Shown: positions 35,725 through 46,350 of the stretch, piece by piece
Layout: each line of letters opens with the position of its first letter
Position numbering within the stretch: position 1 is the stretch's first letter
Assembly: GCA_045837725.1 (NCBI GenBank)
Contig: JBEWZL010000244.1
Location: 372,001-436,000 of the forward strand
Length of the DNA stretch: 64,000 bases
Source of the DNA: Vermamoeba vermiformis
Taxonomy: Eukaryota > Tubulinea > Echinamoebida
Direction of reading: 5' to 3'
Notes under the pieces: generated by a model
The model's input: the letters and a program-made list of their open reading frames with translations, nothing else
The model's database searches: none
What the model was told of the DNA's origin: nothing
Program-made: the position numbers and the translations under genes

Positions 35725-37799
35725 CTAATAACCATCATAACATCTCCTATTGACTATATTTGGACCGCTTTCATCGTATTCTTCCTTCGAGATCCACATT
35801 TGTTGAAAAGTCGATAACGATGATAAAATTGATCCGCCGATCCACGTTGAATATTTCCGCTCAGGCGGGGCCACAACTTTAACTTTGATTTTTTCCGGCG
35901 CTAATGCTGTCAATTCTTTTCGCAATCGATCGTCAAATCCTGGGAAAAAAGTGGATCCGCCAGACAACACAATATTATTCCATTGTGACCATCTATAGTC
36001 TCTATCACAAGCCATAATCGCGTCGTAAATAAGTTCGTGAATGCCTGGTGTTTCTAGTCCGACCATCGATGGCTTAAATAACGCCTCTGGACATCGGAAT
36101 CGTTCGCTGTCTGCAAAAATCAAATTATTAATCAAAAATGCGATATTTTCATGTGCAAATATCCAATTAAAATGATTGATTAATGAAAAAAGTGTCTTAT
36201 TAGTTGCACGAAATTTACGTGATAAAAAAAAGTTGCAGATCTGCCTGCCTTTGCTTACTCAATTTAATTTTTTGACCATCAGGCATCTCATAATCCTTCT
36301 CTAATTCGGCTGATTCTTGCGATTTTCGCAGCTCAGTCTCGTAATCTAACGCGACGTAACATAATTTTTCTTTGACTTGACGAACTGTTTGAAAATCCGA
36401 CGTTCGATTCAAATAATACCTATCATAAGGTTAGTATTAAATTTTTTATTAGTGTTTGTAATTAATTACCCGCTATCAACGAGCATTCGGTTCATGTAGG
36501 TCGTCAGATCTCGACCAGAAAAATTGACACGCCGGATCGACTTTCGAGAAACTTGTCCCCAACATATTGGTGTAACTGACATCACTCCGTCACCTAAATA
36601 ATACATTATTATATCATCCAGTACATTTCTGCAGCATCTTAACTGTGAAAAATTGGTTGACGCGTGTCATGAATATTTTTCACGTGTCAATTTTTCACGA
36701 ACATAGACTACGCTGAAAAAATTAAAAACTTTAAGATATTATATTCATTCTTCAGTATTGTTATAAGTGTCATTAGCCGTGCAATTTCGAAATGTTTGAC
36801 ACGTGTCAAAAAAAATATCTTTTGTTAATTCGTACGTACCAATGTCCACCACGCACGAAGTAGTTATTCCGCACGCATATCCAGCCATGATCGATGATAT
36901 TCCGGAGAAATAACCGGGCGCTGCAAAATTCTCAAACATCATTTAACACAATCTGACTCGATCCCTTTTCGGAGTCATCACGTGTTCGCTGATCAAAAAC
37001 GGATGTTCTTCTGGCGCCACTCGCAATTCCGAGAAAATTTCATAATGAAGAATTTTTTCAAGTGCGTCCCAGTTTTGGATAATACCTGCAATGCCAAATT
37101 AAGAAAAAACCTTGAGAGATATTCGCAGCTTAATAATTTTACTAAATTTATAATATTAGAATAATATTGTAGCTCTAATTATAAAACTATATTTACCGTG
37201 TTCGATTGGATTCGTTAAGGAAAGAACGCCTCGCTTAGATTGAGCATCATTTCCAACATCTGAAAAGATCATTAGCTCATATTATAACATTCTATTCGCT
37301 CAATAGTGTCACTATAATACTAGAATTGACAATGTGCAGGCGGGGTGGGATCTAAGGTCGCGTGTGAAATTTCAAATTACAATGTGCGGTTAGTACTTAC
37401 AACTCTGCATGCGACTATACGTAGTACCAACAAGTACGACAGGATTTCGAGCACTACCGATCACGTTGTCAATTACTGATCGTGGAGCATCGTCACCACC
37501 AAATCCGGATTTTATTACTCCTACAAAATTGAAATTTAAATTAATAATGTAGCCATATTATTCTACAATATATTTATACGACGATCAAACTCAATAAACT
37601 AATTGATTTAATTTTAGAATTCCAAATTTTCATTACGCGAATCTATTCTCTTCCTCGCATTTCCGTTCATAAAATTGAATTAATACAAATATTATTAGAA
37701 TTTGTTACGCTATATTTTAAAATTTAACGCAAAAGAAACGGTTGAATACCCGCAAGGCTTACCTGATCCTAGATCAATCACTATAGGTTCTGGATCCAT
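35725..37799 (-). CDS. divergent actin / actin-related gene with in-frame stop
   Basis: Six or more exons cover the whole actin fold: [12 protein letters not shown] (phosphate loop 1), [58 protein letters not shown], the phosphate-2 region [25 protein letters not shown], and the C-terminal [32 protein letters not shown] and [20 protein letters not shown]. Divergence is strong in the first half and the last residues (RRCYDGY) differ from actin's KCF. In the exon around 36950 a TAA interrupts the frame just before MMFENFAAP, with two extra codons relative to ordinary actins. It is probably a recent pseudogene of an actin-like paralogue, unless splicing avoids the site. Confidence 0.75.
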
Positions 37800-38095
37800 T
37801 GATTGATTGTGGTTTAATTCATTAATTATGAATAAAGTTCAAGCCATATTTAAAGAGGTGCAGATTTTCTTGCGTGTACGAGGAATTTCAAAGTATTTGT
37901 GATTGACAGCCACTACCGCCTTAAAAATAAAGATCTGGCTTCAGCTACCTTCATAGTTAATAATTGATGCTAGTATTCTAACTTTAGGATTAAATCCTCC
38001 CTTAACACCATCCGGATTCCGTTTCGCGTCAGTTTGGAACTGGGCGGACATAAGCTCCTGCTCCTTAATGCTGGCTCCTGACTTAAATAAATTCA

Positions 38096-39140
38096 ATGTT
38101 CAAACCAAAGCGAAGAATATTCAGAGCAGCGGACGAAAAATCTCTGTCGCGTGCTTCGATCGAACTGTCTAGAAACTTCGACAAGATTAAATTTTATCGC
38201 AAATCGTGTATCATAATACACAAGACTAAAGGCATGGCTGCATCAACGCGAAAGAAAGTTCAATTAGAACCCGGTCACACGTTGGCTGATTGGTATCGGC
38301 TCGTGCAATCTGGCGAAGATCTCGGTGGAGCTCCTCGTGCACTTCGAGTACCAATCGATGAGGTAAATTTAATTGCAATTTTATTTGCACAAATTAAAAT
38401 ATGCAAAAGCTGTTTTGACGCTTGAAAAGACCGATGAAAATTAAGATCTCCTTTCGCCCGTTTACTTTAATTTGAAATAATGTATATTTATGTTGCCCTA
38501 ATAATATTAATCGTATTGGTATTATTATTTTGATTTTCTAAATTGACTGTAATTTTTAAACGGAATTATAACGTTTACTTCCGATCAGGTCAAAAAACAC
38601 AATACGAAAGAAGATTGCTGGATTATATTGAAGGGCAAAGTATACAACATTACTAAGTACCTCGCTTTTCATCCTGGTGGCATTCCTAAAGTGATGGTTG
38701 TCGCTGGAAAAGACGCCACGCGATTATTTGGTATGTTAAAGTTAATCTAAACAAATATTAGTGCGTATAATAACGAGTAAATTATTAAATACGTATAATT
38801 AAGATATAACAAGCAATTAAATAGTACTTCGAGAGGGATTTGACCGCCAATTTAAGATCTTCTCGCTTCTGTAGAAGCTAATATGTTTTTTATAGATCTT
38901 ACGCATGCTTGGGTTAATTACGAAACATTACTACAACGATGTTTTGTTGGCTACGCTATTATTGGCGAAAAACCGAAAGACGAAAATAATGAAGAGAAGA
39001 TCGAACAAAAAGAAGAGAAAAATGACGAAGGGGAATTAGATAAGGAGACTATTAAACAAATTACTATGTTTCCTGCCCCTGAAGGACATCAAATCACCAG
39101 CGGAACGAAGAAAAATTTGTTGAATAACGAGGACGAGTGA
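38096..39140 (+). CDS. cytochrome b5-domain protein of the Ncb5or type
   Basis: Three exons. The N-terminal half carries RKKVQLEPGHTLADWYRLVQ and SGEDLGG, the short conserved block that precedes the heme domain in Ncb5or (CYB5R4). The heme domain follows: KKHNTKEDCWIILKGKVYNI, the first axial His in AFHPGG, and the second in DLTHAWVNYETLL with QRCFVG after it; the WVNYE motif is typical of Ncb5or and not of microsomal b5. No CS or flavin reductase domain follows: the protein ends in a charged Glu/Lys tail, so it is a stand-alone electron carrier lacking a membrane anchor. Start 38096 is the first ATG; MAASTRKKV is an alternative. Confidence 0.88.
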
Positions 39141-39435
39141 CCTAGAGCGAGAAACACGTAATTATGTTGAAAATATTGTAAATAGTATTAAATAATAGCG
39201 AATTAGATGATAGAAAATAAGTTTGCACGAGCCATAAAGGAGATCCATAAGATCGAGATCTGAATCTGCTTACGTCAGCAGTATTTTTCGCAATTTCCGA
39301 TTCATCGTATCATTACCAACTTGGGTCATCATAATTTCGTTATTTATCTTTTTCTTAAAGTTCGTGTTGTTGGACGTTTTTCCGTTACGCAAATAAATTT
39401 CATTTTGGAAATATTTTTTGATTAGCAACAACACC

Positions 39436-40747
39436 ATGGACCCACAAGCGAATACTACAACTATACCTATGACTGATATGTCACAGTCTCCGCCGTCAGT
39501 GCAATCCCCACCGGTTGCATCTGCATCTCGGATGGATTTTGCGACGTCAGTGGCCACAAGTTATCTTAAGAATACTTTTTCATCGTGGAAAGATGAACGA
39601 TTCAAGAGTTTAAGACCAGTCAGCTCATTTTTCAGCAAAGAAAGCTATTCTCTACCAAAAGTAACCGCAATCCCGAAGCGGCTTTTAACCAACCTGAAAT
39701 ATTATCAAACAAATTATTTGGTCATCTTCTTTTTATTATCACTTTATGGAGCGTAAGTAATTATAGAAAATTCTATTATTGTAATTTTTTGAAGATTTTT
39801 CTGACCGAGATCGTTTTCATAATTTTTGAAATACAGCTTTAGTGCTTGAAATTAAGCAGAATATTAGCACATATATTATTTACATGCATATTTATCAATA
39901 TTGATTCGGGTTGCAAATGAAAGTTTGCTTTGCTTTTACAGATTTGGTTCATGAATTTTATTTTAAGGAGATCTGCTTTCATTCAATTCTTAACGAATTC
40001 ATTTTATTATAGACTATCGAGCCCAATGTTCTTATTAATTCTCGTCGGTATGACTGCCCTCTGGTACTACGCCATTAAAATGCGCAAAGAACCCGTCAAG
40101 CTTGGTCAATATTCTGTGCCCGAGAAAGTTACCTTAGCTGTCGTTATTTTGAGTATGTATCATCATATATATGCATAGTACTGACGTATTATGCATTAAA
40201 TGTTGTTATTGAAGCTTACAATAGCGAGATCCATAGTGCGTGTCACGCGATCTGGATCTTGCTTTAAAATAATGCTACCGATTGATTACACGATTATAAT
40301 TATAATATCAATTGCTTAGTTCTAATGCGTAATTCTTTGTACAGTTACCTTGCTCTCATTCTATTTGGCCTCTGCCGGCACTGTTTTGTTCTGGATCTTC
40401 TCTGCAACTTCTATTGGTAAGCTATTATCTTATTGTATATACGCTCATATGATTTAGTCACATTTTTGTTAAAATCAATACTATAGCTTATTTTGTTGAG
40501 GTTAATTGAGGTGCATCCGCACGTAGTATAAATCGATCGTTACACGAGGCTAGTGCGGCAAATTAAAGGATACAAATAGGACCAAAGTATAATACTAGGC
40601 ACCTACTAACTATGTACCCTAGTTGTATTCATTCACGCTCTGTTCTGCACTCCACCAGAGATCGACGAGTACGGATTTGGCACTGTTTTGCCCACAACTA
40701 TGCCACAGCCTCAAAGCCCTCCTACTGCTGCCTACACATCGTCTTAA
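39436..40747 (+). CDS. PRA1 family prenylated-Rab acceptor
   Basis: Exons 39436-39752, 40013-40152, 40345-40416 and 40623-40747 give 217 residues. After a Ser/Pro/Thr-rich cytosolic N-terminus comes the PRA1 core: RFKSLRPVSSFFSKESYSLP, RLLTNLKYYQTNYLVIFFLL, SPMFLLILVGMTALWYYAIK, then the second hydrophobic hairpin TLLSFYLASAGTVLFWIF and the closing VVFIHALFCTPPE. PRA1 proteins are four-helix ER/Golgi membrane proteins that bind prenylated Rab GTPases and help vesicle trafficking. Length and motif order are standard for the family. Confidence 0.9.
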
Positions 40748-41003
40748 GCGGTATTACCGTGCGCGTGAGCTACGTAAGCTCTTTTAATTTTCTTTTTGTT
40801 TGATATAAATAAATTTTTAGCCGATCGAAAATTTACTCGGATCCTCCGTTCGTTATCTTCCGTTATCGAACGATAAAATTAGATATTCTATTAAGCAGAT
40901 CAATTTAAACGGTTCGGTGTACCGATTATTCGTTTAGTACTAAAAATAGAAAAGGCAACTCAATTTTTTATTCTTTACACACGTAACTGATAAAAGACCA
41001 CAA

Positions 41004-42847
41004 ATGAAAATTATAGTCTTATTATCGGTCGTTATTAGTATTTTTTTTACGAGCGTGGGTGCAACATGTAACTCTACCAATGTTTATTTTTCATATGAAT
41101 CCGCCTACGTTAAATCCAATTACACGATTACCTTTGACGACCAAGGTTGGAATACCGAGGTACCAACGACGCTTAGTACTCCATTAGTACTCAGCCCTGG
41201 CCCAATCACGATCCGGATCTCGGGCACTAACTGCGAGATTCGAAATTCCCTTTCCTGGTTGGATGGAACGGTCGGAGAAGGTGCCTATTGGAATGGAAGT
41301 GCGCTTTGGGATACAAGCAATTCCTTTGAAGTTACCGGCCCAGGCTATTATATGACCACTACTGCTGCTGACTCAGTTTGTACATTTGAGTTCGATCCGC
41401 CGGTCTCGCAGATTCAGGTGCGGACAATGTGCGGCAAATACGTCTTTGGAAGCCTTAAAATATATGATAAGGATAACATAGAAATGGGATGCCTACCTCA
41501 ATATAACGCTCCAGGACAAAACGTTAACTTTCAATTATGGTACACTGGATTAAGCAAGCAGATCGCCAAGCTAGAGTATACTGGAGGCCTTTTCGCTATT
41601 GACGAAATTGATTTACGATCGGGTTGCAAAGAAGGAGAATTTTGGAACATCACTAGGTGCTCTGGTAAGTTAACCGCCGAAATAATTAATTTTTTGTTAG
41701 ATTTGCTTTTTTTAAATATGAAATTATACTAAATTAGGCCTAATTTATTCTATTAGATTATGATGAATGCCTTTTTGGCTACTGCAACGAGAATGCTAAC
41801 TGCATAAGTCCAAATAACATCCCGCAATGCACTTGCAAGCCTGGATTCGTTGGCGATGGAATTGGGCAATTTGGATGTGACGGTAAGTTACTCAATATAT
41901 ATAATAGCATTTATCCCTGGAATGAGTTTGGCTTTCGGATGCGAAAAGCGTACTATTTTTTTAAAAATTAATTATTAATTTTTTGTTGCGCAGATCTGCA
42001 GGAGTGTTTGGGACCTGTAGATACGTGTCCTAACGGCACTTTATGTTCTAATGAAGTCGGTGGATTCTTATGCTATTGCGATACCTACTATTTCGAATAT
42101 GGTGTTGGCACACCTGAAAACGTGACTTGCATAGGTAAGATCCCGTTAAAACTATTTTCACTGAACGAGATCCGATTCTAATTTTTTGTTTTCTAAATAT
42201 AGACATCGACGAGTGCGCACGAACAGAGGGAGCAGGTGGTTACCCGTGCGATTCTAACGCCACGTGCACGAATAAGTACGGTGGTTATCAATGCACTTGT
42301 AACGCTGGCTACGAAGGTGATGGCCTAAACAAGTATTTCGGCACTGGCTGCAAGAGTAAGTAATAATAAGACCGATCACGTGATTCAATTTATTTTGCCA
42401 AGTTTGGCGAGACAAAGTCATTTTACTGCCTCCCAAAAATTTCTTTCGTTTGAAACACTTGAAAAAAAAAAGAATTTAAGAGTCCACCGACAAATTCAAT
42501 TAGAGTTAATAGTACTATACTTGTGAATGTCGGTTACGGTGATAACGTACTAACCTCTCGCAGTGATTGACCTGTGCACAAATCCCGATGCGTGCAGCCC
42601 GTTGGCCACTAGCTGCGAGAGCTACAACGGCGTGACACTGAACTGCACGTGTCCAGCTGGCTACGAAGGCGATGGTGTGGGCAAGGATGGCTGCAGCTTG
42701 ATCATTCCCACCGCACCACAAAGCAATACTAATGTACCAATAACAGCTAAAGTATCTGGCGCTAGCTTGCTCGGTGGTTATGGACGATGGTTGAACCACG
42801 TGCTGTTGATGTGCTTCGTTATATCGGCAGTGTTTAACATGTATTAA
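41004..42847 (+). CDS. EGF-repeat cell-surface protein, probably GPI-anchored
   Basis: Exons 41004-41664, 41757-41882, 41994-42134, 42203-42355 and 42564-42847. Signal peptide MKIIVLLSVVISIFFTSVGA, then a 200-residue beta-rich, N-glycosylation-rich domain of unknown family, then four EGF-like modules, each in its own exon: DECLFGYCNENANC, a degenerate module ECLGPVDTCPNG, the calcium-binding form DIDECARTEGAGGYPC, and CTNPDACSPLATSC. Three end in CxPGF/CxAGYEGDG. The C-terminus LNHVLLMCFVISAVFNMY after a small-residue stretch fits a GPI signal. Exon-per-EGF phase symmetry matches animal-style EGF proteins. Likely adhesion or ligand-binding role. Confidence 0.88.
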
Positions 42848-43047
42848 ATTGCAATAATTATTAGCTTTCCAATTTAAAAAACAAAAGTAATAATGCATCC
42901 GCTTCAAGTTTCATATGAAAAATACTCTTACACAGACGGGTTGATATCGTTGTATGAACGGATCCTCTCAGTGCCGATCCGCCGTTCTCTTTTTGTTTGA
43001 CTAATAAATAATTTACTATGGCGAGTACATGTAACATTACGTATTCG

Positions 43048-46000
43048 TCACTCTGATTTCTCATCGACAACTGCATGGCTATTCGAGTGCGTGTTGCCGT
43101 TCAAGTGAAGCACATCCACGCTCTTCTTTACATCGTTATTAACTGCTGTACTATTATTATTATTCTCAGCACTATTCATATTATTCACATCGTTATTATT
43201 ATGTTTGTATTCAGTCTTGTGATCTCCGTTCATTTTTGAAGTTTCATCCGTCGATCCGTTGGCTTGAGTGGCGGTATTGTCGGTACTCGAGGCACTTTCC
43301 TTATTTGGAATATCAACTACCTCTTCTATGGTTGGTGCCTCGTAGTGCCCTCGTCCTCGGAGAATTTCTTCAAACATGGCCAATTGTTTTTTGAAGCCTG
43401 GGTTCGGGTTCACAACACTCCTGTGAAATGATTGTTAATGCGTTGCCTTATATAGTAATGATTTCCTTTTATGAAACAATAACGTACCTTCGTTCTACAG
43501 TATACGCAAATGCCTCCATATATTTCATTTTCTTCGCGTGCATCAAATACGCGATGACAAGTGTCGCGCTGCGTGACATGCCGACTTGGCTGCAAACGAC
43601 AAGATTATTACCAAATATGGCAAGTGGGGTAACTGCAGTACGTACCAATGCACTAAAACTTTTCCGCCGTGAGCAACCGCTTCTTCGATGAATTTTATCG
43701 TGTGTTCAAATTGCGACTGAATTTCTTGTTGGTACGAGTCCAATAAATTCAACACGCGATATTTAAAGTGCTATATTTGGTAATAAGTTAATAATCACGT
43801 GATCGATAGAATTGAATTCGCACGTACTTTTGGAAATTGTTGCACGGCTCCTGCGGCGTTCAAAATGTGAGTTATTCCGAGGGCTTTGAGACCTGTTGTT
43901 ACCATATTAGGGCATGGATTTTCCATATTTAGTAATAATACATTAATACGTACCTTGTTTGTTCGTCGCTGCAAATGACGATCCCAAATACAAATGATCC
44001 AAAATTTTGTCGGGCAATGCGTCAAAAAATGTTTCTTTTGTCGCGTAATTGAGCTCTTCCATAATTTCTTCGGGAATTTCCACGAAAAAATTCTTATAAA
44101 AGAACCAACACTTCAATTTATCAATATGTTCTTGTCGGACCTTTGGTAATTGCGTCAAATAGTTGCAACTAATGTCTAATTTCTTGAGCGTGTGGTTGAC
44201 TGCCAGATCCAATATTGATTCGGGGAAATGATGCAATTTGTTGTTGGAAACGTTCAGTTCTTTCAATGTGCTCAGATGATCCACTGGTGGTAACTCGCGC
44301 AACTTGTTGTAACTGCAAAACAATATGCACTCATTAGTATACTCTCGTTATTAATAACCAAAAAAGGCAACTAAAGTTCGGTACAAAAGGCCTCGAGCTC
44401 GGAAATTTTTTTTTCACGATTAATCTTAAAATTATTTGGAAGGCGTAATCAAGATGTGAAGTTACTATAAATGGTAATATTATTAAATGATAAATATACG
44501 GCGTACCTTAAATCAATAATTTTGATGTTGGGCATGTAAGCAAATAATTTTGGCGGCAAACGCTTGATCTGATTTTTTCTGAAGTCGAGTGTCACCAACG
44601 AACTTAATTCTCCGAAATTCTCCGGGACTTCTGTCAGTTGATTGCTCGTGAAATATATTTGCGTCAATTTTTTCAGTTTGGTGACCTGCGGTGATATTTT
44701 TTTGATTTGGTTGCCAGTCAAAATCAACTCGTTCAGTGATTCTAATGTTCCGATATTATCCGGAACCTCTGCGATACGGTTCGATGACAAGTTTAGAATT
44801 TCCAAATTAGGTAAGTTGGCCTGAAAAAAAAAAATTAAAACTCGGATCAAATACCAAATAATATCATATTATGTATACTATATTATATTAATCTATATTG
44901 TATTAATACTTACGATATTTTCGATTGATTTGATTTCGTTTGAGGACAGGTTGAGCTTCTTCAAATTTTTTAGTTTTGAAAGGTGTTGCGGTAGCTGTCC
45001 TAATCCATTAATTTGCACTTCTAACGTCGTCAATTTGATCAGTTTTTCAATGCCCTATGAATAATAACGATTATTAGCAAGGAGCTATTGGGGCGACCGG
45101 GTAATAATCCGGATAAAATGACACGCTTTTCACAATTTATCCTTATATGGAAACAGAATCTTTGAAGGCTCTGTTGTATCATTAAAGTAAAATTTATCGT
45201 TATAATACTGAATTAAGTATTGTTTTTAAAAAGTAGATCGGATCTCTTTAATTAAATCACGCAAGAAAATTAATTAACGAAAGATTTTACGCGGTAATGA
45301 TTAAATCTATTAACCTTAAGTAATAATTATAGATTATTCTTGCGATTTGAGTTGTTTCTTAAAGACAAATCTCGCGTGTATCTCGCTCGATCTGACAACT
45401 CCAAAGAACATATGAAACGGTATCATTATTATTCGTACATACGCGCTCGATAAAACAATTGCAAAATTAATAAATAAAGTGAATATGATTAAATTGGAAT
45501 TATTAATAAAATCGTAATCTTCTTGGATGCGCTATTTTTACCTCTAAGGTATCTACATCATTTGAAGCTAGTGAAAGGCCTTCCAAGTTTGTTAGTGTTA
45601 ATAGTGCTGCTGGCAGTCGATCGAATCGGTTGCTGTTGAGATTCAGATGCACCACTGCGCACGAAGTCAGTATTACGGAGGAATGAAGCTATTTAAATAA
45701 TATGCATAATATTTATTGATACTACTGTATATTTTTTAAGCTACTTACGCGAGGTTTGCAAAGTTTCTATTTCATCTGGAAGTGTCGACAAAAAGTTCCT
45801 TGATAGATCCAAGGTCTTTGCTCCTTTCATTTCTAAATAAATATAAAATATTAAATATAATCATATTTTTATTTGGCGTTATTATTTTGCCTCCGCAAGC
45901 GGTGGACTAACTGCTTTTCAAATCCGCCACGCGCCAAATAATTATTTTAAACGGAGTAATATTATGCAAAGATTCGCCGCATTTAAAACAGTATAATATT

Positions 46001-46067
46001 TACTTGGTATACGGCCTGGTAAATCGGCATTTTTTAGATCGCAAGCATGGAGTACTATGTCGGACAT
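43048..46067 (-). CDS. leucine-rich-repeat dual-specificity phosphatase
   Basis: Starts MSDIVLHACDLKNADLPGRI. About 350 residues of tandem LRRs follow (examples LPNLEILNLSSNRIAEVPDN and LTQIYFTSNQLTEVPENF), of the Ras-suppressor/SHOC2 kind. A dual-specificity phosphatase domain then begins ILDHLYLGSSFAATN and LKALGITHILNAAG, and reaches the active site HCQVGMSRSATLVIAYLMHA, split by an intron after the His codon and two bases of Cys. Catalytic Cys and Arg are intact. The substrate-recognition ERR segment and a low-complexity Asn/Thr/Ser tail end the protein. It should dephosphorylate phospho-Tyr/Thr proteins such as MAP kinases, with the LRRs choosing partners. Confidence 0.92.
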
Positions 46068-46350
46068 TTTGTGGATTCGGGTTTGGATTAATTACACGGG
46101 GGATTTGGTCTATTTACAAATAAATATATGATGAATTATAGGTGCCTCCTAGTGTGGTATTTTACGTTCATTTTTTGGTGAAATTTGGAGAAACAATTTG
46201 TTCCGAATACCCGGCCTAATCCAAATATAATTATCCGAATAAAACAGACACTGACAAACAATTAAAAACGATTTTTTCAAACTTTCGCTCAAATTTTACG
46301 TGTTTACAATAAAGCATCTAGTATGCACTCGACGATCGCCTTTCGTTTAG
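46068..46350. other. spacer upstream of the LRR phosphatase gene
   Basis: About 280 bp between the start of the LRR phosphatase and the 3' end of the interrupted hypothetical gene, both on the minus strand. Presumed promoter of the phosphatase; nothing specific recognised. Confidence 0.4.
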
